From positions 434,001 to 498,000 of the forward strand of contig NZ_VLXZ01000001.1 in NCBI RefSeq assembly GCF_007293315.1: a DNA stretch of 64,000 nucleotides, written 5' to 3'. The notes beneath the pieces are model-generated. The model made no database searches, was not told the origin of the DNA, and was given only the letters and a program-made list of their open reading frames with translations. The position numbers were made by a program, and so were the translations under genes. This stretch comes from Alkalicoccobacillus porphyridii (GTDB lineage Bacteria > Bacillota > Bacilli > Bacillales > Bacillaceae_D). Positions 16,983-26,707 of this stretch are shown one piece after another (positions within the stretch are counted from its first letter, which is position 1; each line of letters opens with the position of its first letter).

Positions 16983-18413
16983 TTACATCTTCCTCTTATT
17001 ATGTAGTATTCGGTGGGCATGCCTCCGAATCTGTAAGGTATTTGTCAACCACACAATACCTCCGTAAACCATTAATGCTATTATTAGCTGCACAGAAAGC
17101 CATCCAATACCTATAAACGATCTTAAAGGCCATAGAGCGACGGTCATACCTACAACCGCTAACAAAATCTTTACAAAATCTTTATATGGAAATGGAAATG
17201 TTCGCATAGGTATCCTCATGAAAAACAGACTTAGGATAATAGCGATTGCATACGCCGTAATGGTCGCCACCGCTGCTCCTACTAAACCTAATGGCGGAAT
17301 CAACCAAATCGTTAAGGCTACGTTCAACACGGCTGCAATCAATACCGGAAGCAATTGAATAGACATATTTTTATGTAGATGAAAAATAATATCCACAGAA
17401 TAAAGTTTAAAGCCTTTCAAGAAAGCACCAACCGCAATAAATGGCATTAATACTAACGCATCCTCTCGAAAGGCTTCACCCAGCATAAGAGACACTGCAT
17501 TTGGTGTAATCAAAATCATCCCAGCCATTGCTGGTAATGCGATAAGCAAAAGCAGTCCTGTATTCTCCTTTACCTGGAGAAGCGCTTCTGCCTCTCCTTT
17601 GGATTCCATTGCTTTTAATGCAATCGGAAATGCAGCAAGATTAATCACCATCATCAGTGTGAAAATCGTTTGTTCAGTCAAATCATAGGTCGCAGAGTAC
17701 GTTCCATTTGCTCCTACCCCCATCATTGCACTTATAATAAATCGATCTGAATTATGAATAACAACCGCTAACAATAAAGTGATAGCAAGTGGCAAACCAT
17801 AGCTCGCAAAGCTTTTAAGCAAGGACGTATCAAATTGTTGAAGATGCATACGAAGTTTCCACCTATTCAAAGTAGGCCATATCAAAGTTACAGCAAAAGA
17901 GAGCACAAGCCCCCATAAGAGCCCTAATTCAGCAAAACCTGCAACAATAAGCACCACACCAAACAGCATGGACAGAATCGATCTAGAAAAAGCTAAATAC
18001 CCATATAATTGAGGATTAAATTCAGAGCGAATAAGACTCAGGTTCAGCTGATACCAGGATTGACTCCATGATAAGACAAAAGCAAGTAAAATGTGGACCC
18101 AGCTTAAATTCTCCATAAAGAAATATAAGGGCAAAGCCAAAAAAGTCGTGGCCCCAGCTAACAGTAAAAAGGTCAGTTTCACTGTCTCCATTAGCTTCCT
18201 TTTTTCTTGATAGCTCGCAAAGTATCTTAGGAAGCTTACCTTTAACCATTCAAATACAATGGCATTCATCATGGCGGCAATCGCAAAAACGAGCGCGTAC
18301 GTGCCATACTCCGTATCACTTAATAACCGTGTATATACAGCAATAGCCGCAAAGCCAACCAAAGCTGGAGTGCCATGAGATAATAAATACGCAAATGCGT
18401 GTCTAGCTAGCAA
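16983..18413 (-). CDS. Polysaccharide flippase, Wzx type (TuaB-like)
   Basis: Multidrug/oligosaccharidyl-lipid/polysaccharide superfamily membrane protein of 476 residues with about twelve to fourteen hydrophobic segments. It is expected to flip undecaprenyl-linked repeat units across the membrane. The start is TTG 18413, six bases after GGGGGA; no in-frame ATG lies nearby, so the non-ATG start is likely real. First gene of the unit that continues into the GT4 and GT2 genes. A TGCTACAAT extended -10 lies about 55 bases upstream. Confidence 0.88.
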   Translation of the reverse strand: MLARHAFAYLLSHGTPALVGFAAIAVYTRLLSDTEYGTYALVFAIAAMMNAIVFEWLKVSFLRYFASYQEKRKLMETVKLTFLLLAGATTFLALPLYFFMENLSWVHILLAFVLSWSQSWYQLNLSLIRSEFNPQLYGYLAFSRSILSMLFGVVLIVAGFAELGLLWGLVLSFAVTLIWPTLNRWKLRMHLQQFDTSLLKSFASYGLPLAITLLLAVVIHNSDRFIISAMMGVGANGTYSATYDLTEQTIFTLMMVINLAAFPIALKAMESKGEAEALLQVKENTGLLLLIALPAMAGMILITPNAVSLMLGEAFREDALVLMPFIAVGAFLKGFKLYSVDIIFHLHKNMSIQLLPVLIAAVLNVALTIWLIPPLGLVGAAVATITAYAIAIILSLFFMRIPMRTFPFPYKDFVKILLAVVGMTVALWPLRSFIGIGWLSVQLIIALMVYGGIVWLTNTLQIRRHAHRILHNKRKM

Positions 18414-18466
18414 CAGACTTCCCCCTCAACAAACATCCTGATGTCTTACAGTATGGTCACAAACTG

Positions 18467-18475
18467 ATTGTAGCA
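18467..18475 (-). promoter_or_regulatory. Candidate extended -10 promoter of the flippase operon
   Basis: TGCTACAAT on the minus strand, between the galU terminator and the flippase start. No clear -35 hexamer. Confidence 0.4.
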
Positions 18476-18487
18476 GAATTATTTCAC

Positions 18488-18520
18488 AAAAAAAAAGCAC
18501 CCCCCAATTAGGGAAGTGCT
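18488..18520 (-). terminator. Intrinsic terminator of galU
   Basis: On the minus strand AGCACTTCCC pairs with GGGGGGTGCT (one mismatch) and is followed by nine T. Confidence 0.8.
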
Positions 18521-18558
18521 ATCACTTTACAAACTTTACATAAATAAAACATTCACTC

Positions 18559-19443
18559 TTATGGCTTTAGAATGTCCTCAAGCTGAAGGTATTCCTTCAT
18601 CTTTTTAATTAATTCAGGCTTCAAATCATCACGTTGCATAGCGAATTCAAGCGTCGTCATTACAAATCCAAGCTTCTCCCCAACATCGTAACGTTTGCCT
18701 TCAAAGTCATACGCATACACGGATTGCTCTTCATTTAAACGCTGAATCGCATCAGTTAATTGAATCTCTCCACCTGCACCCGTCTCTTGCTTATCAAGGT
18801 ATGTAAAGATTTCAGGCGTAAGAAGGTAGCGCCCCAGAATAGCAAGATTGGACGGAGCTGTGCCTAATGCCGGCTTCTCAACAAATTGATTTACTTTATA
18901 GAGGCGGCCATTCTGGCTCATTGGGTCAATAATCCCGTAACGATCCGTAACGTTCTCATCCACCTGCTGGACACCAATCACAGATGAGCCAGTCTCATTA
19001 TATTGATCAATCAACTGCTTTAAGCAGGGCTTCTCATTTTGAACAATGTCGTCACCAAGTAATACCGCAAACGGTTCATCGCCAATAAATTTACGCGCAC
19101 ACCAAACAGCATGTCCTAGACCTTTAGCTTCTTTTTGACGAATGTAGTGTATATCTACTTTTGACGCTTCCTGCACCTTCTCAAGAAGCTCAAGCTTTTG
19201 CTTTTCAATTAAATTCTGCTCTAATTCAAACGCATGATCAAAATGATCCTCAATCGCACGCTTACCTTTACCCGTTACAATAATAATATCTTCAATTCCA
19301 GATGCAACCGCCTCTTCCACGATATATTGAATCGTTGGCTTATCGACTATCGGGAGCATTTCCTTAGGCATTGCTTTAGTAGCCGGCAGGAATCGTGTTC
19401 CTAGACCAGCTGCTGGGATGATGGCTTTTCTTACTTTCTTCAT
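18559..19443 (-). CDS. galU: UTP-glucose-1-phosphate uridylyltransferase
   Basis: Makes UDP-glucose from UTP and glucose-1-phosphate, the precursor for UDP-glucuronate, wall glycosylation and glycolipids. 294 residues, full length. The nucleotidyltransferase signature [19 protein letters not shown] at about 11-29 and the glucose-1-phosphate site IQYIVEEA are present; FVEKP occurs near residue 190. Start ATG 19443 follows a perfect AGGAGGT. It has its own promoter and terminator. Equivalent to GtaB of B. subtilis. Confident. Confidence 0.96.
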   Translation of the reverse strand: MKKVRKAIIPAAGLGTRFLPATKAMPKEMLPIVDKPTIQYIVEEAVASGIEDIIIVTGKGKRAIEDHFDHAFELEQNLIEKQKLELLEKVQEASKVDIHYIRQKEAKGLGHAVWCARKFIGDEPFAVLLGDDIVQNEKPCLKQLIDQYNETGSSVIGVQQVDENVTDRYGIIDPMSQNGRLYKVNQFVEKPALGTAPSNLAILGRYLLTPEIFTYLDKQETGAGGEIQLTDAIQRLNEEQSVYAYDFEGKRYDVGEKLGFVMTTLEFAMQRDDLKPELIKKMKEYLQLEDILKP

Positions 19444-19484
19444 GTCGTACCTCCTAAAAATGAGTGCAATTTCTCATACAATTC

Positions 19485-19512
19485 ATCATACCATAATTTC
19501 TTATTCAGACAA
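19485..19512 (-). promoter_or_regulatory. Promoter of galU
   Basis: TTGTCT (19507-19512) and TATGAT (19485-19490) with a 16-base spacer on the minus strand; the -10 is preceded by TGG, an extended -10. Confidence 0.6.
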
Positions 19513-19541
19513 ATATCCTATATTCTTTCATTTCCAAAACA

Positions 19542-21719
19542 TTATTTAAATATCTCTTTTAAGATCTTATGAGAGGATTGACCATCATCTAAATGACAAA
19601 ATCGTTGACGAAATTGATCTCTACGCTCTTGATATTCACTAGTAATTTTATTTAAATCTTTGATCGAATGTATAATCTCTTCCGTTGTTTTAAGCAAAGG
19701 TCCTGGAGCTTCTTTTCTTAGATCAAAATAAAATCCTCTTAATTCATGCTGGTACTTGTCCAGGTCATAAGTATAAAAAAGAATGGGTTTGTTTAAAATG
19801 GCATAATCAAAAAAAACGGAAGAATAATCTGTAACCAATAAGTCTGAGAGTAGATAAAGTTCAGCAATATCTTCATGATCAGACAAATTAAAAGCAAAAT
19901 CCTCGAGACCTTCAAACGAAAGCTTATCGGCAATCAAATAATGCATGCGTAGTAGGACAATATAGCTTTCACCCAATGATCGCTTCATTTCATGAAGATC
20001 CAATTGTAAATCAAATCTGTACTCCCCTTTACGATGATATTCATCATCTCTCCACGTAGGTGCATACAGAATGACTTTTTTTAAAGGAGGTAATTCTAGT
20101 GATCTTTTTAGTTGTTGAATGGAGGAAGGTAATCTTTTTTCTTCATCAAAAAATAGATCATTTCGTGGATAGCCAACCTCGAGAAGGTTCTTTTTATAAT
20201 GAAAGGCTCGTTTAAAAATTTCGCTAGAATAAGCATTAGGGGATAGGAGGTAATCCCATCTCCCGGCCTCGTGATAGAAGTTTAATTTATAGGTTGTCGT
20301 AGTGGTTCCTGGCATATAAACTTCTTTCATATCAGAGGCTAACCGCTTTAATGGTGTGCCATGCCATGTTTGTACATAAATCGTACCTTCACGTTTGAGC
20401 ACGTATTTCGGAATTCTTGAATTTACAATCCAGTACTTTGATGTGGCCATGTAATAGTAGTATCGCAAGCTAAACCGTTTTACTTTTGTTGTCTTATCAT
20501 TCATATGCTTAGATGACGGATCATTAAACACCCAAATACATGTGTATGATGGATCGAGCTGTTGAAGCTCTTCATAAATAGAGCGGGGGTTACAAGCATA
20601 AGATCGCCCTCCAAACGCTTCAAATACAACTTGCTTCTCTTTAAGTGGAAGCTTTGAAAAAACATGATTAGCCAACTGTTGATATAAAGCCGATCTACTG
20701 GTAAGTGCCTTTCTCCAGCTTGAAAGAGAATATCTAAGTTTAGCCAACTTCATTGTCTTCTGCGGCTTCCCTTGGACGTGTGCTTTAATTTGAAGTCTAC
20801 CAATCCTACCACTGTTTTTTAGAACCTTATCATGACAGTTCATCAAGACTTTTCTCAATTCATCAAAAAGTTTTTCAAAAGAGGTTGTATGATTTAACAT
20901 CCATTTAGAAATTTCATTAAAGTATACTCTCAAAAAAGCTCTTTCAATTAGAATTTCTACTTCTTCTAAAGGGGTCACTCCCTGCACTAGCTTTTTACTA
21001 TACTCTTTTCTTTTAGAGAGAAAGAGTAAATACTCATCTATATAATCAGTCACGGGAATTATACTGAGTGAAGGTTTATTTACAGGGTCTAGGCACTCAC
21101 CCCGAATGTACAAAGGAGCGTCCACATATAATATGGTATTTGTTTGATTTGCTGCTCTAATGATAAAATCAAAATCTGTATAATAATGAAAACTTTCATT
21201 AAAGGAAAGCTCATTCTCTATTAAAAAACAACGCTTGTACAAAATACTTGAAGCTGAACGTCTAGAACATATTTTTAACCGTTTATCTCCTTCCCAATTT
21301 ACCGTTCTAATACTTTGATACTCAGTAGTCCTCATATTTCTCTCGCTTTGAACTCGTAAGGCGATCATCGACAATGAATTGATATCACTCGTGACAGCAA
21401 GTAACGATAAAGCTTGAGGAAGAAGGTAATCATCTGCATCCAAATAAAAAACAAACTCTCCATTAGCCAGTTGTAACCCCTTATTCCTAGCCTTAGCCAA
21501 TCCTTGCTGCGTTTCAAAGCGTATAGATTTTATTTCCTGAGCATATTGCTTTGCTTCATTAATGATCGTATTGCTAGCATCAGTAGATCCATCATCGATA
21601 ATAATTAGTTCAATGTTTGGATACGTTTGATCTAACACCGAATGGATACATCGACTTACTTGCTCTACCTTATTATAGACCGTGATAATCACACTAATCT
21701 TTTTTAAAGTGACATTCAT
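19542..21719 (-). CDS. Two-domain GT2 + TagF-like glycerophosphotransferase
   Basis: 725 residues. N-terminal GT2 domain (about 8-220): VIITVYNKVEQVSRCIHSV, IDDGSTDAS, and YLDADDY near residue 95. C-terminal TagF-type domain (about 345-722): QTWHGTPLKRLASDM, APTWRDDEY, and VTDYSSVFFDYAIL near 640, which in TagF enzymes line the CDP-glycerol site. It may add a sugar and then a glycerol- or sugar-phosphate to a growing wall polymer, as proposed for the GT2-TagF protein GgaB of B. subtilis. Start ATG 21719; the preceding ribosome binding site is weak. It ends 98 bases before galU. Acceptor unknown. Confidence 0.87.
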   Translation of the reverse strand: MNVTLKKISVIITVYNKVEQVSRCIHSVLDQTYPNIELIIIDDGSTDASNTIINEAKQYAQEIKSIRFETQQGLAKARNKGLQLANGEFVFYLDADDYLLPQALSLLAVTSDINSLSMIALRVQSERNMRTTEYQSIRTVNWEGDKRLKICSRRSASSILYKRCFLIENELSFNESFHYYTDFDFIIRAANQTNTILYVDAPLYIRGECLDPVNKPSLSIIPVTDYIDEYLLFLSKRKEYSKKLVQGVTPLEEVEILIERAFLRVYFNEISKWMLNHTTSFEKLFDELRKVLMNCHDKVLKNSGRIGRLQIKAHVQGKPQKTMKLAKLRYSLSSWRKALTSRSALYQQLANHVFSKLPLKEKQVVFEAFGGRSYACNPRSIYEELQQLDPSYTCIWVFNDPSSKHMNDKTTKVKRFSLRYYYYMATSKYWIVNSRIPKYVLKREGTIYVQTWHGTPLKRLASDMKEVYMPGTTTTTYKLNFYHEAGRWDYLLSPNAYSSEIFKRAFHYKKNLLEVGYPRNDLFFDEEKRLPSSIQQLKRSLELPPLKKVILYAPTWRDDEYHRKGEYRFDLQLDLHEMKRSLGESYIVLLRMHYLIADKLSFEGLEDFAFNLSDHEDIAELYLLSDLLVTDYSSVFFDYAILNKPILFYTYDLDKYQHELRGFYFDLRKEAPGPLLKTTEEIIHSIKDLNKITSEYQERRDQFRQRFCHLDDGQSSHKILKEIFK

Positions 21720-21746
21720 TAAACGACACCACCCTAATAGATATTA

Positions 21747-21777
21747 AAAAAAGCCCGCGCTTATTTATACGCAGGGC
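21747..21777 (-). terminator. Intrinsic terminator downstream of the tagD remnant
   Basis: On the minus strand AGCCCTGCG pairs with CGCGGGCT (one G-U or bulge) and is followed by seven T. Confidence 0.75.
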
Positions 21778-21787
21778 TAACATGTAT

Positions 21788-21909
21788 TATCCATTATCGG
21801 TCATATAAAGTTCTTTTTTTATTTTCGGAGTAGAAATACCCGATGTTCGTGGTAAATAAATTACTTCACAATGCTCTTTGAGGAAATCAAACTCACCTTT
21901 CCAGTCATC
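21788..21909 (-). pseudogene. 3' fragment of a third tagD gene
   Basis: The last 40 or so codons of a glycerol-3-phosphate cytidylyltransferase without its start. From GATGACTGG to the stop it runs parallel to the end of the intact tagD at 26708; over 21801-21909 versus 26722-26830 I count two differences in 109 bases. It encodes DDWKGEFDFLKEHCEVIYL and the ISTPKIK ending, then a different last few codons. It begins just beyond the stop of the upstream glycosyltransferase gene, so that gene joined or replaced the 5' part. A recombination scar. Confidence 0.88.
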
Positions 21910-21915
21910 CCAAAG

Positions 21916-23463
21916 TCATTCAGGTCCTCTAGAAACGCTACTTAAGTTATCTATTAGTTTGATCCACTCGTTGAATATCTTTTTCTCAGAAAATTTGTTG
22001 TATACATTTTCAGCAGCCTTCGTGCCCATTCGTATTGCAGTATCAGGGTTTTCCAACCAATAATTCATCTTCTCTGCTAGCTCATTAACATCCCCTGCAT
22101 TTACAATATAACCGTCAACATTATTTTCAATAATGTCTCTTGGTCCATAATTTAAATTATAACTCACTACTGGTGTAGATAAACTCATTGATTCTCTTAA
22201 AACCATTGGAGAACCTTCAAAAATTGAAGTCATCACAGTAAATAGCGATTCCTTTAATCTTAAGTTAACTTCATTTGTATACCCATATAATTCGACATTG
22301 CCTTTCATCTTTTCTTGAATTATAAAATTATTTAAACTCTCTTCTTCAGGACCTTTTCCAAATAGTCTTAGTTTACAATTTGGATGTTTTTCTAAAACTA
22401 TTTTAAATGCTTTCAACAGATCAATTAGGTTTTTTTGATAATCAAAACGACCTATTACATTAATTAAATTTGCACTTTTCTTTATGTGCGGAGCATCTAT
22501 TTTAGATAGTGCATTTGGCACGACATAGAGGTTGTCTATATCCGCAAAATCTTTCTTCACATCATAATATTGACTATCCGTTAATAAAACAATAGCATCC
22601 AATTTCTTATAATGACTAAATAGATTCTTGAAATTCCCTTTAACTTCAGCGCCATAGGTGTAAGGAGCAGTTAAATGATTACTATGAGTTGTCGAAATCT
22701 TTGTTACTTTTTTATTATCAAGACTTACAAACATATTAGTTAATTCAATAGAATCATTGATTATCACAGGTTTTTGCAAGCCAAATGACATGATCTCTTC
22801 TAAAAAGAATTTTTGAAATTGATTTAGTGCGTTACCATTAAAAAATTTAGCCTTGTTATTTTTTCTATTAAACAAAAAAATCAGACCTGGATATCCAGTG
22901 GTCAAATCATAATCAAAGGTGAGATAAGCAAAACCATCTAGGGTGAAATAAGTCTCAAATTTAATTTTTTTCTCATCAAGTGTAAACAATTTTGACCTCA
23001 TTTTATAGCCTGAAGGGTGGAATTCTTCTCTTCTATATTCTTTTTTATCATGCGTAAAGTAGCTAATATATTGGAGTATCCCTGACTTGTCCCATTTCTT
23101 ATATTTGAAATACTCTCCATCCTCAGTAAAATATCTTGCATGATGATGATTCTCGTACTCTTCATCGTGAATTTTAGAGTTAGGTTCTTCAAGATCTAAG
23201 TCAGAAGTAGTCGTGATCTTAGAGGTCAATGTATTTAAATCTCTGTAATAATCAAACATATTTATCGTATTCACATGCTTTGATAACCTACCATTTTCGA
23301 TTAAGCTTTTATATATAGATGGTAGATTCTTTTTAAATGTTAGCGAAACAAGATTACTTGATAACCCATATTCTAAAAAATACGAGGCTCTATCGAGAAT
23401 TACCCTTGTAATCCCTCCTCTTCCTACATCTAAATCATTTATTAGCATATATACGTTTTTCAC
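21916..23463 (-). CDS. Wall teichoic acid alpha-glycosyltransferase, TagE/TarM-like (GT4)
   Basis: 515 residues. GT4 catalytic half with INVIGRFDYQKNL near 325 and the E-x7-E motif EGSPMVLRE near 425. Between the two halves of the GT-B fold is a beta-rich insertion (about 110-215) of repeated short hairpins such as YFTEDGEYFKYKKW and YFTLDGFAYLTFDYD, as found in TagE and TarM. Those enzymes decorate teichoic acid with alpha-glucose or alpha-GlcNAc. Start is GTG 23463 after AGAGGTG at 8 bases. Its last codons abut a truncated tagD copy, suggesting arrival by recombination. Confidence 0.82.
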   Translation of the reverse strand: MKNVYMLINDLDVGRGGITRVILDRASYFLEYGLSSNLVSLTFKKNLPSIYKSLIENGRLSKHVNTINMFDYYRDLNTLTSKITTTSDLDLEEPNSKIHDEEYENHHHARYFTEDGEYFKYKKWDKSGILQYISYFTHDKKEYRREEFHPSGYKMRSKLFTLDEKKIKFETYFTLDGFAYLTFDYDLTTGYPGLIFLFNRKNNKAKFFNGNALNQFQKFFLEEIMSFGLQKPVIINDSIELTNMFVSLDNKKVTKISTTHSNHLTAPYTYGAEVKGNFKNLFSHYKKLDAIVLLTDSQYYDVKKDFADIDNLYVVPNALSKIDAPHIKKSANLINVIGRFDYQKNLIDLLKAFKIVLEKHPNCKLRLFGKGPEEESLNNFIIQEKMKGNVELYGYTNEVNLRLKESLFTVMTSIFEGSPMVLRESMSLSTPVVSYNLNYGPRDIIENNVDGYIVNAGDVNELAEKMNYWLENPDTAIRMGTKAAENVYNKFSEKKIFNEWIKLIDNLSSVSRGPE

Positions 23464-23498
23464 CTTATTTCACCTCTTTAAGCATATGAATACTAGAT

Positions 23499-26009
23499 TT
23501 AATTTCTGGCGCAAATATGTTTGTAAAACATCTCTAGCGCCTCTTTGTTATATTTATCATAATCAAATTTCTTCCTATTCAGTCCGTTCTTCACAAAAGA
23601 TAACATCCCTATTGAAAGTTCTTCAACGCTGTTACCAACTAAATGCCCATACCCACCTTCTAATACACTCCTTACCCCAGTTACATTAGTTCCAATAACA
23701 GGCTTGTCTAATACCATTGCCTCCATTAAAACCAATCCTTGTCCTTCATATTCAGAAGATAATACGAAGCAATCACAGAGACTTAGTAAGCCGTACGGAT
23801 TACTAAGCTGCCCTGTAAGAATAACATGATCAGTTAAGTTTAACTGTTCAATCCTTGATTTCAATAATTCTTTTAATGGTCCATCACCTACTAAATATAA
23901 TCTACTCTTAGGGTAAACTGATATAACGTCTGAGAATGCATTTAATAGCTTTTCTTGACCTTTTTCAGGAGAAAATCGGCCAATACTAATAAAATTTATG
24001 TATTCGTCAGAGGGTACATTAACTCCATACAAATTAAGAATATTTTTCTCATTTAATTGAGAATCATCTGTAATTAAAAATGTTTTACCAGCATAATTAA
24101 TAAAGTTTTTATTGTCTTTAATTTCAAGAATTTTTTTTGCATTAATCACGTTATTAACATAAACCATTTTATCTTCGCTTTTAATATAAGTTTTTAAAGA
24201 GATTTTATTCGTCTCATTTGTGGATTTTGCAACTGAAACAATTTTGTCATAGAAATCATAAAGGGAAAAAATAACTTTTAAATTATGTTTGTGTTTAAAT
24301 TTTCCATTAACCTTTTTCTTGTACTCTTCCATCATATCATTGTGAAGATAAATACTATTTCTATTAAAATCACCAAACGCGAATAGCAAAGACCAAAATT
24401 TGTTATAGCCACCAAAATCAATTCCATAATTAAATGTTGCATCTCCTATTAACCGCCTAAGCTCCCTTTTATAAGCGCGGACAGGTAACTTGTCTTTCAT
24501 GAATTGGGAGTTCACTCCTCTTCGCATAACAAGCTCATGCCAATAAGTTTCTTTGATCGTTCGATTAAAAACACCAGGTCTAAATAGTATATGAACATTT
24601 GGATTTAATCTTTTTATGTTTGGAAATTTGTCCCTATGATTATTTGAGTTATCAATAATCGCTACCTCATATTTAGAGTAATCAATATTATCCATAAGGT
24701 TAATGGCAGATACAGTAATTCCATTGTTATAAAAACCACCACAATAAAATAACATTCTTTCTTTTTCTGTTTCGGTTTTTATTAGTTCTTCTAAATGTTT
24801 CCCATGGAATATAGTTTCTACTAGTTTTTTAGCTTGAGTTCCCTTATCGTTATAACAAAACCTATCCAAAAACTTCTCATAGTTATCAATATATTTTGAA
24901 TTATTATTCTTTAATGAATGAATTAATTCTTCTCTATTAAAGCTAACTGGTCCAGGTAATGAATCAATTTCGAAATACAGACCTCTGGAATTTTGATAAG
25001 AATTAAGATCCTCCATGTAAAAATAAATTGGTTTCTTAGTAGGTAAATAGTCAAAAAATATACTAGAGTAATCTGTAATTAGCATATCAACTGCTGCTAG
25101 TAGTTTATTAGTATCGTAAGAGTCTGGAACACATAAATGGTCTAAACCTTGCTCTTTAAAGAAGTTAGTCGTAAAATAATGAGCTTTTAATAAAACTACA
25201 TGGTTATCACCCAAGGATGTTTGAATAGCTTTGACATCTTCAAGCAGGCTTAGGCTTGTATCATATTCTTTACCGACTTCCCCTCTCCAAGTAGGAGCGT
25301 ATAAGACCACCTTTTTTTGTAAATCAATATTTAAATCTTGTAGCACTATAGCTTTATCAGTATTTAATGTTAAATCAACTCTTGGATACCCAAAATCAGC
25401 AACCTTTCCTGGAAAGAGCTCATAAACGTCGTGAGATTTTAATAGCTTTTTGTAAGTAAACTCATTAGGGCTGACTAATAAATCTACATGCAAAAGGTTT
25501 CTCTGGATATTCATATGTCCAGACATACTTCTATTATTAATATCTATACCTAATGTTTTTAAAGGTGTGCCATGCCAAGTATTAACATAGTATTGTCCCT
25601 CTCTTTTATAGAAGTAATAAGGAAAAGAGGTATCATTCAGTAAATATTTTGCTGTAGCAAGATATTTCAAATAATTTTTATCATCAACGGATACAAACTC
25701 AACATTTCCCATTGAAGAAATTTCATCATAATGAGGATTATTCTTGTCATTGATTACCCAGACATGTTTAAATCCTTTTAACCTATTATCATTGATCGCC
25801 TCTAAAAATATGGCATATATATTTCCAGTCATATTTTTTCCATGATAAGCTTCATACATTATTGTTTTATCATTTATAGGTAGCCTCTCAGTGTATTTCG
25901 TGTAAATAGACCGTATTTTTGATCTGTCTTTTAAGATATACTCAACGATAGGACTCACAATAAATTTAGTACGCCTCTTTAATACATGTAACTTCTTCTT
26001 TATATTCAT
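23499..26009 (-). CDS. Fusion of TagF-like glycerophosphotransferase and GT4 glycosyltransferase
   Basis: 836 residues in two catalytic parts. Residues about 20-390 form a TagF-type domain: NTWHGTPLKTLGID, APTWRGEVG, and ITDYSSIFFDYLP near 310. Residues about 415-830 form a GT4 enzyme: ISIGRFSPEKGQEKLL near 680 and the E-x7-E motif EGQGLVLME near 755. A single chain could alternate glycerol-phosphate and sugar transfer, which would build a backbone containing sugars. Order is the reverse of the GT2-TagF proteins in this region. ATG 26009; the ribosome binding site (GGGAG) is distant. A/T-rich codon use like its neighbours. Confidence 0.87.
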   Translation of the reverse strand: MNIKKKLHVLKRRTKFIVSPIVEYILKDRSKIRSIYTKYTERLPINDKTIMYEAYHGKNMTGNIYAIFLEAINDNRLKGFKHVWVINDKNNPHYDEISSMGNVEFVSVDDKNYLKYLATAKYLLNDTSFPYYFYKREGQYYVNTWHGTPLKTLGIDINNRSMSGHMNIQRNLLHVDLLVSPNEFTYKKLLKSHDVYELFPGKVADFGYPRVDLTLNTDKAIVLQDLNIDLQKKVVLYAPTWRGEVGKEYDTSLSLLEDVKAIQTSLGDNHVVLLKAHYFTTNFFKEQGLDHLCVPDSYDTNKLLAAVDMLITDYSSIFFDYLPTKKPIYFYMEDLNSYQNSRGLYFEIDSLPGPVSFNREELIHSLKNNNSKYIDNYEKFLDRFCYNDKGTQAKKLVETIFHGKHLEELIKTETEKERMLFYCGGFYNNGITVSAINLMDNIDYSKYEVAIIDNSNNHRDKFPNIKRLNPNVHILFRPGVFNRTIKETYWHELVMRRGVNSQFMKDKLPVRAYKRELRRLIGDATFNYGIDFGGYNKFWSLLFAFGDFNRNSIYLHNDMMEEYKKKVNGKFKHKHNLKVIFSLYDFYDKIVSVAKSTNETNKISLKTYIKSEDKMVYVNNVINAKKILEIKDNKNFINYAGKTFLITDDSQLNEKNILNLYGVNVPSDEYINFISIGRFSPEKGQEKLLNAFSDVISVYPKSRLYLVGDGPLKELLKSRIEQLNLTDHVILTGQLSNPYGLLSLCDCFVLSSEYEGQGLVLMEAMVLDKPVIGTNVTGVRSVLEGGYGHLVGNSVEELSIGMLSFVKNGLNRKKFDYDKYNKEALEMFYKHICARN

Positions 26010-26035
26010 AATTTTGTATTCACTCCCATACCAAT

Positions 26036-26061
26036 AATGCCCACGTTTTATAACGTAGGCA
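26036..26061 (-). other. Hairpin between tagD and the TagF-GT4 fusion gene
   Basis: On the minus strand ATGCCTACGT pairs with ACGTGGGCAT (one mismatch), loop TATAAA. Only a weak T tract follows, so it may be a partial terminator or processing site. Confidence 0.4.
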
Positions 26062-26067
26062 TAAAGT

Positions 26068-26466
26068 TTAATTCTTATCAGCTAGATATATTTCATCTTT
26101 AATCTGTGATGTTGAAATTCCTACTGTTCTTGGTAAGTAGACAACCTCACAATAAGGTTTTAAGAAGTCAAACTTACCTTTCCAGTCATCTCCCATCACA
26201 AACAAATCTATATTATGTTTTTTTACATCGTTTATTTTTTGATCCCAATTTTCTTCTGGTATTACTTCATCTACATACCGGATAGCTTCTAAAATCATCT
26301 TTCTATTTTCGAAACTATGATAAGCCTTTTTATTTTTTATCGCATTAAATTCATCAGTTGAAATAGCTACAACAACATAGTCCCCTAGATCTTTAGCTCT
26401 TTTTAATAAGTTGATATGTCCCCAATGAAGTAAATCATAAGTTCCATAGGTAAGTACTTTTTTCAA
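26068..26466 (-). CDS. tagD: Glycerol-3-phosphate cytidylyltransferase (copy 1)
   Basis: Makes CDP-glycerol from CTP and glycerol-3-phosphate, the donor for TagF-type enzymes. 132 residues, standard length. The cytidylyltransferase motif HWGH at 14-17, the WKGKFDFL region and the RTVGISTS motif near 108-115 are present. The start is TTG 26466 after AAGGAGGGGG. It shares strong similarity with the second copy at 26708. Its own extended -10 promoters are likely, because an intrinsic terminator separates it from the upstream copy. Confidence 0.94.
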   Translation of the reverse strand: MKKVLTYGTYDLLHWGHINLLKRAKDLGDYVVVAISTDEFNAIKNKKAYHSFENRKMILEAIRYVDEVIPEENWDQKINDVKKHNIDLFVMGDDWKGKFDFLKPYCEVVYLPRTVGISTSQIKDEIYLADKN

Positions 26467-26505
26467 GAATCCCCCTCCTTGATTCAGAAAATTACAACAC
26501 CTCTT

Positions 26506-26591
26506 ATTGTAACATAAATTAATATCAAAATTATTTCATTTCCTCCATTTGCTGTGGAACAATATACAAATTAATTGTTCAAATTATAACA
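26506..26591 (-). promoter_or_regulatory. Two candidate promoters of tagD copy 1
   Basis: Extended -10 elements TGTTACAAT (26506-26514) and TGTTATAAT (26583-26591) on the minus strand, both between the upstream terminator and the tagD start. Confidence 0.5.
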
Positions 26592-26665
26592 GATATCTTA
26601 GTCACACTAAATGAATATTACTAATTATCCTTTATAAGTTTTCTGATTAAATTGTCTTATTTCCC

Positions 26666-26697
26666 ATAAAAAAAGTCCGCATTCTCTCCATGCGGAC
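26666..26697 (-). terminator. Intrinsic terminator of tagD copy 2
   Basis: On the minus strand AGTCCGCAT pairs with ATGCGGACT with a short loop, followed by seven T. Confidence 0.85.
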
Positions 26698-26707
26698 TAC
26701 CCTTTAA

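Noticed and set aside
21747-21909. Fragment as part of an insertion sequence
   Set aside because: No transposase, terminal inverted repeats or target duplications were seen; similarity to the intact tagD explains it.
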